Source: Stenotrophomonas lacuserhaii
GTDB taxonomy: Bacteria > Pseudomonadota > Gammaproteobacteria > Xanthomonadales > Xanthomonadaceae
Direction: 5' to 3'
NCBI RefSeq assembly: GCF_014836545.1
Contig: NZ_JACSQS010000001.1
Location: 1 to 64,000 of the forward strand
DNA length: 64,000 bases
The position numbers were made by a program, and so were the translations under genes. Below are positions 1 through 8,860 of this stretch, piece by piece. A model generated the notes under the pieces. That model saw only the letters and a program-made list of their open reading frames with translations. It made no database searches and was not told the DNA's origin. The stretch's first letter is position 1. Each line of letters begins with the position of its first letter.

Positions 1-77
1 GGTTCGCGGGAACGCTCATCCGCATGGATGCGGATGGCGAGCCTCCATGGATGGATTCACGGCGATTCCCGCGAACC
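1..77. repeat. Nested inverted repeat (REP-like)
   Basis: Outer 11-base arms at 1-11 and 67-77 are exact reverse complements. They enclose a second hairpin with perfect 8-bp arms (17-24 and 29-36, loop TGGA). The element lies downstream of the thiolase gene, which is read leftwards. It looks like a composite REP palindrome of the kind scattered in this genome. It may continue left of the window. Confidence 0.6.
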
Positions 78-151
78 CACCCGGCCCCGCCAAACACACA
101 GCCCCACAGCCTCTGCTGTTGCCGTTACCGTTGCTCGAAAACAAGCAGGGT

Positions 152-170
152 GCCGGGGCGCAGCCCCGGC
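152..170 (-). terminator. Hairpin downstream of the thiolase gene
   Basis: A perfect 8-bp GC-rich stem (GCCGGGGC/GCCCCGGC, 3-base loop) starts 16 bases past the thiolase stop codon. On the minus strand no immediate U-run follows; a short TTGTTTT tract comes about ten bases later. It could act as a weak terminator or an mRNA 3'-end stabiliser, or be another REP element. Confidence 0.4.
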
Positions 171-186
171 AACCACAACCAACCCC

Positions 187-1395
187 TTACAGCGATTCGA
201 AGATGCCCGCCGCGCCCATGCCGGTGCCGATGCACATCGTCACCATGCCGTACTTCTGCTGGCGACGACGCAGGCCATGCAGCAGGGTCGCGGTACGGAT
301 CGCACCGGTCGCGCCCAGCGGGTGACCCAGCGCGATCGCCCCGCCCAGCGGGTTGACCTTGGACGGATCCAGGCCGCAATCGCGGATCACCGCCAGCGAC
401 TGCGCGGCGAAGGCTTCGTTGAGCTCGATCCAGTCCAGCTGGTCCTGGCTCAGGCCGGCCTGCTTCAGCGCCTTCGGAATCGCCGCGATCGGGCCGATGC
501 CCATCACTTCCGGGCGCACACCGGCCACGGAGAAACTGACGAAACGCGCCAACGGGGTCAGGCCGTAATCCTTGATCGCCTGCTCCGAGGCCAGCAGTAC
601 CGCACCGGCGCCATCGCTCATCTGCGAGGAGTTTCCGGCCGTAACCGTGCCACCGAACTGGCCGTTGCGGAACACCGGGCGCAGCTTGGCCAGGCCTTCG
701 GCGGACGAATCCAGGCGCGGGCCTTCATCGGTGTCCACCACCCTGTCGCGGGTGATGATGCGGCGGCCGTCAGCCAGGTCCGGCTGGCGGGTGCGCACGT
801 CGTAGGGACTGATCTCGTCCTTGAACTCGCCGTTCTGGATCGCCGCGATCGCCTTCTGGTGCGAGGCGAGGGCAAAGGCATCCTGCTCCTCGCGCGACAC
901 CTTCCATTCCTCGGCGACCTTCTCGGCGGTGATGCCCATGCCATAGGCGATGGCGACGTGGTCGTTGTCGAACACGCTCGGTGCCATCGCGATCTTGTTG
1001 CCCATCATCGGCACCATCGACATCGACTCGGTGCCACCGGCCAGCATCAGGTCCGAATTGCCCAGGCGGATCTGGTCGGCGGCCATCGCCACCGCCTGCA
1101 GGCCGGAGGAGCAGAAGCGATTGACGGTCTGCGCAGCGATGGTGTCCGGCAGGCCGGCCAGCAGCACGCCGATGCGTGCCACGTTCATGCCCTGCTCGGC
1201 CTCGGGCATGGCGCAGCCGATGATCGCATCGTCGATGCGGTTGACGTCGATGCCCGGCGCCTGGGCGACCACGGACCGGAGTACATGGGCCAGCATGTCA
1301 TCGGGGCGGGTATTGCGGAACACGCCCTTGGGCGCCTTGCCCACCGGAGTACGGGTGGCGGCGACGATGTAGGCGTCCTGGATTTGCTTGGTCAT
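187..1395 (-). CDS. fadA: Acetyl-CoA C-acyltransferase (3-ketoacyl-CoA thiolase)
   Basis: A 402-residue thiolase that would cleave 3-ketoacyl-CoA with CoA, the last step of beta-oxidation. The nucleophilic cysteine sits in NRFCSSGLQ (Cys95). The catalytic histidine is in GHPLGATGA near 357, and the second active-site cysteine is in CIGTGMGAAG near 388. Length and motifs fit a complete FadA/FadI-type enzyme. The start is the ATG giving MTKQIQDAY; the longer upstream reading runs through a SMAG repeat pair and has no family similarity. It follows the fadN-like gene on the same strand with an 86-bp gap filled by that repeat pair, so it is probably the third gene of the psrA-fad operon. The family call is firm; which physiological thiolase (FadA, FadI or AtoB-like) is less certain. 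Confidence 0.93.
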   Translation of the reverse strand: MTKQIQDAYIVAATRTPVGKAPKGVFRNTRPDDMLAHVLRSVVAQAPGIDVNRIDDAIIGCAMPEAEQGMNVARIGVLLAGLPDTIAAQTVNRFCSSGLQAVAMAADQIRLGNSDLMLAGGTESMSMVPMMGNKIAMAPSVFDNDHVAIAYGMGITAEKVAEEWKVSREEQDAFALASHQKAIAAIQNGEFKDEISPYDVRTRQPDLADGRRIITRDRVVDTDEGPRLDSSAEGLAKLRPVFRNGQFGGTVTAGNSSQMSDGAGAVLLASEQAIKDYGLTPLARFVSFSVAGVRPEVMGIGPIAAIPKALKQAGLSQDQLDWIELNEAFAAQSLAVIRDCGLDPSKVNPLGGAIALGHPLGATGAIRTATLLHGLRRRQQKYGMVTMCIGTGMGAAGIFESL

Positions 1396-1420
1396 TGCAG
1401 TGATCTCTCGAATAGGTTTC

Positions 1421-1479
1421 GTAGCGTCGAGCTTGCTCGACGGCCACAGCGGGACGTGCCGACCGGGGTCGGCACCTAC
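1421..1479. repeat. Inverted pair of SMAG (GTAG) REP elements
   Basis: The first copy (1421-1442) begins GTAG and folds with an 8-bp CGTCGAGC/GCTCGACG stem. The second (1455-1479) is in opposite orientation, ends CTAC, and has a 9-bp GTGCCGACC/GGTCGGCAC stem. The pair fills the gap between the fadN-like and thiolase genes and could modulate mRNA processing between them. Confidence 0.8.
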
Positions 1480-1481
1480 GA

Positions 1482-3854
1482 TCAATTGCGCAGCGGCTTG
1501 CCGGTCTTCAGCATGTGCGCGATGCGGGCCTGGGTCTTCTCCTGCTGGGCCAGTTCGACGAAGTGCTTGCGCTCCAGGGTCAGCAGCCACTCTTCGTCCA
1601 CCAGCGTCCCGCGATCCACTTCGCCACCGCACAGCACGGTGGCGATGCGCACGGCGATCTCGTAGTCGTACGGGCTGATGAAGCGGCCTTCCAGCATGTT
1701 GACCAGCATCATCTTGAAGGTGGCGATACCCACGTCGCCGGCGACCTGGATGCGGCGCGCCGGCATCGGCGGGCGATAGCCGCCTTCGGCCAGTGCGCGC
1801 ACTTCGGCCTTGGCGATGTACAGCGCCTCGTGGCTGTTGAACACCACCTTGTCGGTGGCCCGCATCAGGCCCAGTTCCTTGGCGTTGACGGCCGAGTTGG
1901 ACACCTTGGCCATCGCCACGGTTTCGAAGGTCTTCTTCAGTTCGGCGAACACATCACCGCCCGGACCGGCTGCCTGCGAAGCACGCACCGCCAGTTCCTT
2001 CAGGCCACCGCCGGCGGGCAGCAGGCCCACGCCGGCCTCGACCAGGCCGATGTAGCTTTCCAGCGACGCCACGCTCTTGGCGCTGTGCATCTGGAACTCG
2101 CAGCCACCACCCAGTGCCAGGCCGCGCACGGCGGTCACCACCGGCACCAGCGAATACTTGATCGCCTGGCTGGTGCGCTGGAAGTTGTGCACCATCTCTT
2201 CGAACTGCTCGACCTTGCCGGCCTGCAGCAGGCCGAGCGCGCCGGCCAGGTCGGCACCGGCGGAGAACGGTTCCTTCTGCTGCCAGATCACCAGGCCCTG
2301 GAAGTCCTGCTCGGCGCGTTTGATCGCTTCCTGCAGGCCATCGAGCACGTGGTCGGAAACGGTGTTCATCTTGGTCTTGAAGCTGACCACCGCGATGCCG
2401 TCGCCGTCGTGCCACATGCGCACGCCGTCGTTTTCGAACACGGTTTCGCCCGGGGCGAACGTCTCGCCCAGCAGCGGATCGGGGAAGCGCTGGCGCTGGT
2501 ACACCGGCAACGCCGAGCGCGGCAGCTTGGCATTGCGCGACGGGCTGTAGCTGCCCTCGGCGGCGTGCACGCCATCGCGGCCGTCGAACACCCAGTCCGG
2601 CAGCGGCGCGCTGCTCATGCTCTTGCCCGCCACGATGTCATCGGCGATCCACTGCGCGACCTGCTTCCAGCCGGCGGCCTGCCAGGTTTCGAACGGGCCC
2701 AGCGACCAGCCGTAGCCCCAGCGGATGGCCAGGTCGACGTCGCGCGCGGTCTCGGCGATGTCGGCCAGGTGGTAGGCGCTGTAATGGAACAGGTCGCGGA
2801 AGGTCGCCCACAGGAACTGCGCCTGCGGGTGCTGGCTCTCGCGCAGCTTGGCGAACTTCTCGGCCGGGTTCCTGATCTTCAGGATCTCGACCACTTCCGG
2901 GGCGGCGCTGCGGTCGGCCGGGCGGTAGTCCTGCTTTTCCAGGTCCAGCACCACGATGTCCTTGCCGACCTTGCGGAAGATGCCGGCGCCGGCCTTCTGG
3001 CCCAATGCGCCCTTGGAAATCAGCGCGTCCAGCCACTTCGGCGACTTGAAGAACTCATGCCACGGATCATCCGGCAGGGTGTCGCCCATGGTCTTGATCA
3101 CGTGCGCCATGGTGTCCAGCCCGACCACGTCGGAGGTGCGGTAGGTCGCCGATTTCGGGCGGCCGACCAGCGGGCCGGTCAGGCCGTCGACTTCGTCGAA
3201 GCCCAGGCCGAATTCCTGCGTGTGGTGGATCGTGGACAGGATCGAGAACACGCCGATGCGGTTGCCGATGAAGTTCGGGGTGTCCTTGGCGTACACCACG
3301 CCCTTGCCCAGGGTGGTGACCAGGAACGCTTCCAGCGCTTCCAGCACCGCCGCATCCGTGGTGGTGGCCGGGATCAGCTCAGCCAGGTGCATGTAGCGCG
3401 GCGGGTTGAAGAAATGCACGCCGCAGAAGCGGTGGCGCAGCTGCTCGGGCAGCACGTCGGCCAGCTTGTTGATGCCCAGCCCGGAGGTGTTGGAGGCCAG
3501 TACGGCGTGGTCGGCCACGAACGGGGCGATCTTCTTGTACAGGTCCTGCTTCCAGTCCATGCGTTCGGCGATGGCCTCGATGATCAAGTCGCAGTCGCGC
3601 AGCTGCTCAAGCCCCGTTTCGTAGTTGGCCGGGGTGATCGCTTCGGCGTAGGACTTGCTGGCCAGCGGGGCCGGGCTCAGCTTGGTCAGATTGGCGATCG
3701 CCTTGATCACCACGCCATCGGCGGGACCTTCCTTGGCGGGCAGGTCGAACAGCACGGTGTCGACACCGGCGTTGGTGAGGTGGGCGGCGATCTGGGCACC
3801 CATGACGCCGGCACCCAGCACGGCGGCGCGGCGGACTGGCAGGGAATTGGACAT
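1482..3854 (-). CDS. 3-hydroxyacyl-CoA dehydrogenase / enoyl-CoA hydratase (FadN-type)
   Basis: A 790-residue fused beta-oxidation enzyme. A Rossmann motif (GAGVMGAQIA) lies near residues 14-23, followed by the 3HCDH N- and C-terminal domains to about residue 400. A crotonase-like domain follows, with SAGADL and LALGGGCEF around residues 560-620. This order (dehydrogenase first, hydratase last) is that of Bacillus FadN-like proteins and the reverse of E. coli FadB. It would hydrate enoyl-CoA and oxidise 3-hydroxyacyl-CoA using NAD. The chosen start, MSNSLPVRRAAV, lies just before the Rossmann strand. The upstream extension overlaps psrA and is rejected. Only 26 bp separate it from psrA, so the two are almost certainly cotranscribed. 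Confidence 0.92.
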   Translation of the reverse strand: MSNSLPVRRAAVLGAGVMGAQIAAHLTNAGVDTVLFDLPAKEGPADGVVIKAIANLTKLSPAPLASKSYAEAITPANYETGLEQLRDCDLIIEAIAERMDWKQDLYKKIAPFVADHAVLASNTSGLGINKLADVLPEQLRHRFCGVHFFNPPRYMHLAELIPATTTDAAVLEALEAFLVTTLGKGVVYAKDTPNFIGNRIGVFSILSTIHHTQEFGLGFDEVDGLTGPLVGRPKSATYRTSDVVGLDTMAHVIKTMGDTLPDDPWHEFFKSPKWLDALISKGALGQKAGAGIFRKVGKDIVVLDLEKQDYRPADRSAAPEVVEILKIRNPAEKFAKLRESQHPQAQFLWATFRDLFHYSAYHLADIAETARDVDLAIRWGYGWSLGPFETWQAAGWKQVAQWIADDIVAGKSMSSAPLPDWVFDGRDGVHAAEGSYSPSRNAKLPRSALPVYQRQRFPDPLLGETFAPGETVFENDGVRMWHDGDGIAVVSFKTKMNTVSDHVLDGLQEAIKRAEQDFQGLVIWQQKEPFSAGADLAGALGLLQAGKVEQFEEMVHNFQRTSQAIKYSLVPVVTAVRGLALGGGCEFQMHSAKSVASLESYIGLVEAGVGLLPAGGGLKELAVRASQAAGPGGDVFAELKKTFETVAMAKVSNSAVNAKELGLMRATDKVVFNSHEALYIAKAEVRALAEGGYRPPMPARRIQVAGDVGIATFKMMLVNMLEGRFISPYDYEIAVRIATVLCGGEVDRGTLVDEEWLLTLERKHFVELAQQEKTQARIAHMLKTGKPLRN

Positions 3855-3880
3855 GTCGATAAGCCTTGGTTGGTCAGCAG

Positions 3881-4561
3881 TTACTGGGTGGAAAGGGAGG
3901 GGGCAGGGGTCGAAGGCGTGGGGCTGCCTTCGCTGCGTGCCGCGGCGCGGAAACCGGCCTCGGCGAAGTGGATGAGTTCCTGGGCGGCCTGTGCACGATG
4001 GGCTTCTTCGGTGACACCGGCGGGACGCTTGATCAGGCCGAAATCGGCCATGGCGTAGGTCAACGAGCCGGCCAGGAAGTCCAGCCGCCAGTACAGCTCC
4101 TCCTTGCTCAGGCCCGGCACGCAACCGGCGATGGCGCGGCCGAAATCGCGCAGCACATGCCCGTAGTGGTCGGAAAGGAAGCGGCGCAGGTTGTCGTTCT
4201 TTTCGGCGTAGGCGCGCGCGATCACCCGCACGAAGGCGCCACCACTCTGGCGGTCCTGGGCCATCGCCAGCGCCGGTTCGACGAAGGCGGCCAGCACCGG
4301 CCGCAGCTCGCCCGGGTGGTCACTGCGGGCCCTTTCCAGCTGGCCCATGCGCGCGGCGGTCATTTCGTCCATGCGCCGGCGGAACACCTCGTTGACCAGG
4401 TTTTCCTTGGAGCCGAAGTGGTAGTTGACCGCCGCGATGTTCACGTCCGCCTGGGTGGTTACCTGGCGCAGCGAGGTCCCGGCAAAGCCATGCAGCGCGA
4501 ACAGCTCCTCGGCAGCGCCGAGAATGCGGTCCTTGGTGGAGAAGTGGGCGGGTTTGGCCAT
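3881..4561 (-). CDS. psrA: TetR-family repressor of fatty-acid degradation, PsrA-like
   Basis: 226 residues. The N-terminal TetR helix-turn-helix (residues 7-60) has the segment AAVNYHFGSKENL, very close to Pseudomonas PsrA, and the C-terminal ligand domain is of the same type (EELYWRLDFLAGSLTYAM). PsrA proteins release DNA on binding long-chain acyl-CoA. A perfect palindrome matching the PsrA box lies 19 bp upstream of the ATG, so the gene is probably autoregulated and controls the two beta-oxidation genes downstream. The start ATG is preceded by no better in-frame start. Identification as a TetR-family fatty-acid regulator is strong; strict orthology to PsrA is inferred. Confidence 0.87.
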   Translation of the reverse strand: MAKPAHFSTKDRILGAAEELFALHGFAGTSLRQVTTQADVNIAAVNYHFGSKENLVNEVFRRRMDEMTAARMGQLERARSDHPGELRPVLAAFVEPALAMAQDRQSGGAFVRVIARAYAEKNDNLRRFLSDHYGHVLRDFGRAIAGCVPGLSKEELYWRLDFLAGSLTYAMADFGLIKRPAGVTEEAHRAQAAQELIHFAEAGFRAAARSEGSPTPSTPAPSLSTQ

Positions 4562-4579
4562 GGAGATGGGACAGGTTCA

Positions 4580-4597
4580 ATCAAACGATTGTTTGAT
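4580..4597 (-). promoter_or_regulatory. PsrA-type operator
   Basis: A perfect 7-4-7 palindrome, ATCAAAC-GATT-GTTTGAT, contains the published PsrA/FadR-TetR core CAAAC-N4-GTTTG. It sits between the psrA-like start codon and a candidate -10 (TAGTAT on the minus strand, 4596-4601), a position suited to blocking transcription of psrA and the following fad genes. Confidence 0.82.
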
Positions 4598-4736
4598 ACT
4601 AGACCCGCCCACGGGCCAGTGCATTGTGCGCCGCAGCATGTTGATGCCGGCGTTCATCGATGTGTATTACATGAATGGCCGGGGCTACCGTGGCGGGGAC
4701 CGAGGCGTTACAATCCGCGCACGTTTATCAGGCTAA

Positions 4737-4762
4737 GCCCGCGTTTTGACGCGGGTTTTTTT
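4737..4762 (+). terminator. Intrinsic terminator upstream of ndk
   Basis: A CCCGCG/CGCGGG stem with loop TTTTGA is followed by seven T residues. It ends 48 bp before the ndk ATG. No annotated gene on the plus strand precedes it; psrA runs leftwards. It may therefore end a very short leader RNA, or block transcription arriving from the divergent region. A possible -10 (TACAAT, 4709-4714) lies just upstream. Confidence 0.75.
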
Positions 4763-4810
4763 CATGTTACCCTCGGGCCTTGAGTGGCCCGGACTTTCGG
4801 AGATACCACC

Positions 4811-5236
4811 ATGGCGCTGGAGCGCACCCTTTCGATCATCAAGCCGGACGCCGTTGCCAAGAACGTCATCGGTGAAATCTACGCCCGCTTCGAGAAGGCT
4901 GGCCTGAAGGTCGTCGCAGCCAAGTACAAGCAGCTGTCGCGCCGCGAAGCCGAAGGCTTCTACGCCGTGCACCGCGAGCGTCCGTTCTTCAACGCACTGG
5001 TCGAGTTCATGATCTCCGGCCCGGTGATGATCCAGGCCCTGGAAGGCGAGAACGCCGTGCTGGCCCACCGTGACCTGCTCGGTGCCACCAACCCGAAGGA
5101 AGCTGCGCCGGGCACCATCCGCGCCGATTTCGCTGAATCCATCGATGCCAACGCCGCCCACGGCTCGGACTCGGTCGAGAACGCCACCAACGAAATCGCT
5201 TATTTCTTTGCCGCTACCGAAGTGGTTTCCCGCTAA
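4811..5236 (+). CDS. ndk: Nucleoside diphosphate kinase
   Basis: 141 residues, the usual length. It transfers the gamma-phosphate between nucleoside di- and triphosphates through a phosphohistidine. The start [14 protein letters not shown] is typical. The active-site segment [12 protein letters not shown] holds the catalytic histidine near residue 117. A Shine-Dalgarno-like GGAG precedes the ATG. It heads a conserved gammaproteobacterial series that continues with rlmN 9 bp downstream. Confidence 0.97.
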   Translation: MALERTLSIIKPDAVAKNVIGEIYARFEKAGLKVVAAKYKQLSRREAEGFYAVHRERPFFNALVEFMISGPVMIQALEGENAVLAHRDLLGATNPKEAAPGTIRADFAESIDANAAHGSDSVENATNEIAYFFAATEVVSR

Positions 5237-5245
5237 GAGGTCGAC

Positions 5246-6463
5246 GTGAACGAGGTCGTACAGACACCCGCCATCCAGCCGCTGCCGAAGTCGGCACCCA
5301 CGGCTGGCAAGCAGAACCTGCTCGACCTCGATCGCGCGGGCCTGGAGCGCTTTTTCGTCGAGAAACTGGGCGAACAGAAGTTCCGGGCCCACCAGGTGAT
5401 GAAGTGGATCCACCATCACTACGTCACCGACTTCGATGAGATGACCGACCTCGGCAAGAACCTGCGCGCCAAGCTGCAGGAACATGCCGAGGTCCTGGTC
5501 CCGAACATCGTGTTCGAAAAACCGTCCGCCGACGGCACCCACAAGTGGCTGCTGGCGATGGGCACCGATGGCAAGAACGCCATCGAGGCGGTCTACATCC
5601 CGGACAAGAACCGCGGCACGCTGTGCGTGTCCTCGCAGGTCGGCTGCGCGCTGAACTGCACCTTCTGTTCGACCGCCACGCAGGGCTTCAATCGCAACCT
5701 GTCCACCGCCGAGATCATCGGCCAGGTGTGGGTCGCCGCGCGCCACCTGGGCAACATCCCGCACAAGCAGCGACGCCTCACCAACGTGGTGATGATGGGC
5801 ATGGGCGAGCCGCTGATGAATTTCGACAACGTCGTGCGTGCCATGAGCGTGATGCGCGACGACCTGGGCTACGGCCTGGCCAACAAGCGGGTGACGCTGT
5901 CCACCTCCGGCCTGGTGCCGCAGATCGACCGCCTGTCCACCGAAAGCGACGTGTCGCTGGCCGTTTCGCTGCATGCGCCGACCGACGAGCTGCGTGAGAC
6001 GCTGGTGCCGCTCAACAAGAAGTACCCGATCGCCGATCTGATGGCCTCCTGCGCGCGCTACCTGCGCGCCAACAAGCGCCGCGAATCGGTGACCTTCGAA
6101 TACACCCTGATGAAGGGCATCAACGACCAGCCCGAGCACGCCCGTGCACTGGCCCGGTTGATGCGCCAGTTCGACAACGCGGTGCAGGCCAAGGGCTCGG
6201 GCAAGATCAACCTGATTCCGTTCAATCCGTTCCCGGGCACCCGCTACGAGCGCTCGGACGATGTGCAGATCCGCGCGTTCCAGACCATCCTGCTGGACAG
6301 CAACGTGCTGACCATGGTGCGTCGCACGCGTGGTGATGACATCGATGCGGCGTGTGGCCAGTTGAAGGGGCAGGTGATGGATCGCACCCGCCGCCAGGCC
6401 GAGTTCAACAAGACGCTCGACAAGGCCATCAAGGAAGGCGCCGGGCGTGATGCAGCGGCCTGA
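5246..6463 (+). CDS. rlmN: 23S rRNA (adenine2503-C2)/tRNA methyltransferase RlmN
   Basis: A 405-residue radical SAM enzyme that methylates A2503 of 23S rRNA and A37 of some tRNAs. The CxxxCxxC cluster motif is visible in [15 protein letters not shown] (about residues 134-148), and the GMGEPLMN motif follows. The C-terminal mechanistic cysteine lies in [12 protein letters not shown]. The start is GTG (5246), 9 bp after ndk with GAGG just upstream. Its last 14 bases overlap the next gene. Confidence 0.95.
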   Translation: MNEVVQTPAIQPLPKSAPTAGKQNLLDLDRAGLERFFVEKLGEQKFRAHQVMKWIHHHYVTDFDEMTDLGKNLRAKLQEHAEVLVPNIVFEKPSADGTHKWLLAMGTDGKNAIEAVYIPDKNRGTLCVSSQVGCALNCTFCSTATQGFNRNLSTAEIIGQVWVAARHLGNIPHKQRRLTNVVMMGMGEPLMNFDNVVRAMSVMRDDLGYGLANKRVTLSTSGLVPQIDRLSTESDVSLAVSLHAPTDELRETLVPLNKKYPIADLMASCARYLRANKRRESVTFEYTLMKGINDQPEHARALARLMRQFDNAVQAKGSGKINLIPFNPFPGTRYERSDDVQIRAFQTILLDSNVLTMVRRTRGDDIDAACGQLKGQVMDRTRRQAEFNKTLDKAIKEGAGRDAAA

Positions 6464-7259
6464 CCGCGCGTGGATCCTGGCCCTCGCTGCGCTGTGTGCG
6501 TTGGCGCTGGCCGCCTGCAACAGCGGTTCCAAGGGCGTCAAACTGCCCAAGGCGCAGCTGGCGGTGGCGCCCACCTACGTGGCCCAGGATGACGGTCGTA
6601 TCCGCAAGCTGCACCAGTACCAGAGCCAGCTGACTTTGGCCGGCTCGGACTTCGGCACCGGCAAGTTGGACTCTGCGGAGAAGCGCGCGCGTGCCGCGCT
6701 CAAGCTCATGCCCGATCGTCCCGACGCGCTGCTGCTGCTGGCGGCCATCGCCGACCGCCGTGGCGAGGGTCCGCGTGCCGGTGAGCTGCTGCAGCGCGCC
6801 GTGGCACAGGCCCCCGAGCGCGGCGACGTTTTGAACAACTACGCGGCCTGGATGTGTGATCACGGCAACGCCGAAGCGTCGCTCGGCATGTTCGAGCGCG
6901 CCATCGCAGCGCCCGGATATTCCAGTCCCGGCGTTGCCTTGTCCAATGCCGGTGCGTGCGCGCTCCGGGCCAAGCAGCCGGTGCCTGCCGAGCGCTACCT
7001 GCGCGCGGCGCTCGCACAGGACCCGCGCGATGCCCAGGCATTGGATGCCATGGCCCAGCTTTCCTTCGACAATGGCCGTTACATGGAAGCGCGCGCGTTC
7101 TCCGAGCGCCGGCTCGCGGCTGCACCGCCAACGCGTTCCGTGTTACAACTGGCGTCGCAAATAGAGACGCGACTGGGTGATCAGCGAGCTGCTGAGCGCT
7201 ACCAGCAGCGGATTCGACAGGAATTTCCGCAGGACGCGGACCTCAATTCCAAGGGTTGA
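6450..7259 (+). CDS. pilF: Type IV pilus biogenesis lipoprotein PilF/PilW
   Basis: 269 residues. A lipoprotein signal ends in LALAAC (lipobox cysteine near residue 23), followed by several TPR repeats between about 55 and 250. PilF (PilW) is the outer-membrane pilotin that helps assemble the PilQ secretin. It starts inside the 3' end of rlmN, with a GTG at 6447 and ATG at 6450 both possible. The ATG is listed. The gene order rlmN-pilF-rodZ supports the assignment. Confidence 0.88.
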   Translation: MQRPDRAWILALAALCALALAACNSGSKGVKLPKAQLAVAPTYVAQDDGRIRKLHQYQSQLTLAGSDFGTGKLDSAEKRARAALKLMPDRPDALLLLAAIADRRGEGPRAGELLQRAVAQAPERGDVLNNYAAWMCDHGNAEASLGMFERAIAAPGYSSPGVALSNAGACALRAKQPVPAERYLRAALAQDPRDAQALDAMAQLSFDNGRYMEARAFSERRLAAAPPTRSVLQLASQIETRLGDQRAAERYQQRIRQEFPQDADLNSKG

Positions 7260-7265
7260 AGCACT

Positions 7266-8141
7266 GTGACTGACAACCAGACCGTGAACGCTTTAGAGAC
7301 GGCCGCCGGCTGTGGCCAACGCCTGCGCCAGGCCCGTGAAGCGGCAGGACTGACGCTTGATGATGTGGCCCAGCGCCTGCACATGCCGGCGCAGGTGGTG
7401 CGTTCGCTGGAAGAAGAACAATGGCAGCGGCTCGGTGCGCCGGTATTCGTCCGCGGCCAGCTGCGCAGCTATGCGCGCCTGCTGGGCGTGGACGTAGGCG
7501 AGGTGCTGGAACAGGCGCAGGTCGGCCCGATCGTTCCGCCCACCCTGGTCAGCCACACCCACACCCCGCGTGCGCGCCGCATTGCCGAAAGCGTTGGCCG
7601 GCGTCTGCTGTACGTGGGCATCACCGCCGCGCTGGCGGTGCCGGTCTGGTTCGCCACCCGCAGCCATCTGGATGCCGATGGGCAGGGGCCGAGCACGGCC
7701 TCGCTGGATGTGATTCCGGCCACCGTCGCCGTGGCTCCGCCGCGCAACGACGATGCGGCCACCCCTGGCGTTGACACCCCGGCCGTCGCGCCGGCGCGTC
7801 CTGTCACGCAGCCGTACGTGGCCTCGCTGACGCCGGTGCCGCGGCCTGCGGCGCCCAGCGAGGCGGCCACGACCAAGGGCGCACTCGGCCTTCAGTTCAG
7901 CGGTGACAGTTGGGTGGAGATCACCGCGCCGGATGGCAGCACGGTGGAAAAGGCGTTGATCCAGGCCGGCCAGTCGCGCAGCTTCACCCCGGGCCAGGTC
8001 GGCCGGGTGGTGCTGGGCAATGCCGCGCAGGTGCAGGTTCAGCAGAACGGCGCCATCATCGACCTTGGCCCGTATCGGCGAGCCAACGTCGCACGCTTTA
8101 CGGTATCCTCTGAGGGCTCCGTGGTCCCGGTTTCAAACTGA
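7266..8141 (+). CDS. rodZ: RodZ-like cytoskeletal/HTH membrane protein (DUF4115)
   Basis: 291 residues starting at GTG. A cytoplasmic XRE-type helix-turn-helix covers about residues 15-75 (LRQAREAAGLTLDDVAQRL). A single membrane segment lies near 115-132 (YVGITAALAVPVWF), then an Ala/Pro/Thr-rich periplasmic linker and a C-terminal DUF4115 beta domain (about 205-290). In E. coli RodZ links MreB to the cell-wall elongation machinery. The position next to pilF, yfgM, bamB and der matches the conserved cluster, except that ispG and hisS are missing after it. Confidence 0.86.
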   Translation: MTDNQTVNALETAAGCGQRLRQAREAAGLTLDDVAQRLHMPAQVVRSLEEEQWQRLGAPVFVRGQLRSYARLLGVDVGEVLEQAQVGPIVPPTLVSHTHTPRARRIAESVGRRLLYVGITAALAVPVWFATRSHLDADGQGPSTASLDVIPATVAVAPPRNDDAATPGVDTPAVAPARPVTQPYVASLTPVPRPAAPSEAATTKGALGLQFSGDSWVEITAPDGSTVEKALIQAGQSRSFTPGQVGRVVLGNAAQVQVQQNGAIIDLGPYRRANVARFTVSSEGSVVPVSN

Positions 8142-8221
8142 GGCCCGGACCGGAATCCACAACCCATTGAACAGTCCTCCCCGGCGAGCTTGTCTCCGGC
8201 TCGGGTAGGGCGAGAGTACGC

Positions 8222-8860
8222 ATGGCGATCGACGACCTGCTCGACGAGCACGAACAAAGTGAACGCGTCCGCACCTGGCTGCGGAAGAATGGCCTGAGCA
8301 TCGTCGGCGGCGTAGTGATCGCCGTGGGTGCCATCTGGGGCTGGGGCTACTGGCAGCAGGAGCAGGGCAACAAGCTGGCTTCGGCCAACGTCGAATACCA
8401 GAAGGTGCTCAAGGGCATCCAGGAAAACAAGCTCGACGACGCCGGCAAGGCGGTCAAGGCGCTCGATGCCGGTCCGTCCAACATCTATTCCGAACTGGCT
8501 GCCCTGCAGCTGGCCAAGGCGCAGGTGGAAGCGGGCAAGGACGAAGACGCGCTGGCGACCCTGCGCGCGGTGAAGGTGGAAGGCGACCTCAAGCAGGTCG
8601 TCGACCAGCGCATCGCGCGCCTGATGGTGGCCACCGGCAAGGGCAGCGAAGCGATCACCCTGCTGGGCAACGCCGCCGATCCCGGTTCGCTGGAAATCCA
8701 CGGTGATGCCCTGATGGCCACCGGCAAGCGCGATGAAGCGCGTGGGCAGTATGAGAAAGCGCTGAAGACGCTGGACGTGGCAGCGCCGCAGCGGCGCCTG
8801 CTGGAAACCAAGTTGATGGACGCCGGCGGCACCGTCGCGGCGACTGAGGAGTCGGTGTAA
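8222..8860 (+). CDS. yfgM: YfgM-family membrane-anchored TPR protein
   Basis: 212 residues. A short cytoplasmic start (AIDDLLDEHEQSERVRTWL) is followed by one membrane helix (about 24-42, LSIVGGVVIAVGAIWGW) and a periplasmic TPR_21 domain. YfgM associates with the Sec translocon and periplasmic chaperones in E. coli. The stop codon overlaps the bamB start (TAATG), so the two are translationally coupled. The 80 bp before it hold no gene. Confidence 0.88.
   Translation: MAIDDLLDEHEQSERVRTWLRKNGLSIVGGVVIAVGAIWGWGYWQQEQGNKLASANVEYQKVLKGIQENKLDDAGKAVKALDAGPSNIYSELAALQLAKAQVEAGKDEDALATLRAVKVEGDLKQVVDQRIARLMVATGKGSEAITLLGNAADPGSLEIHGDALMATGKRDEARGQYEKALKTLDVAAPQRRLLETKLMDAGGTVAATEESV

Noticed and set aside
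28-1665. 545-codon plus-strand open frame opposite the thiolase gene
   Set aside because: It is the antisense shadow of the clear thiolase gene and part of the fadN-like gene; no family resemblance and His/Arg/Gly-rich composition.
4733-6574. 613-codon minus-strand open frame over ndk and rlmN
   Set aside because: Both plus-strand genes are unmistakable; the frame has no start signal or motif.
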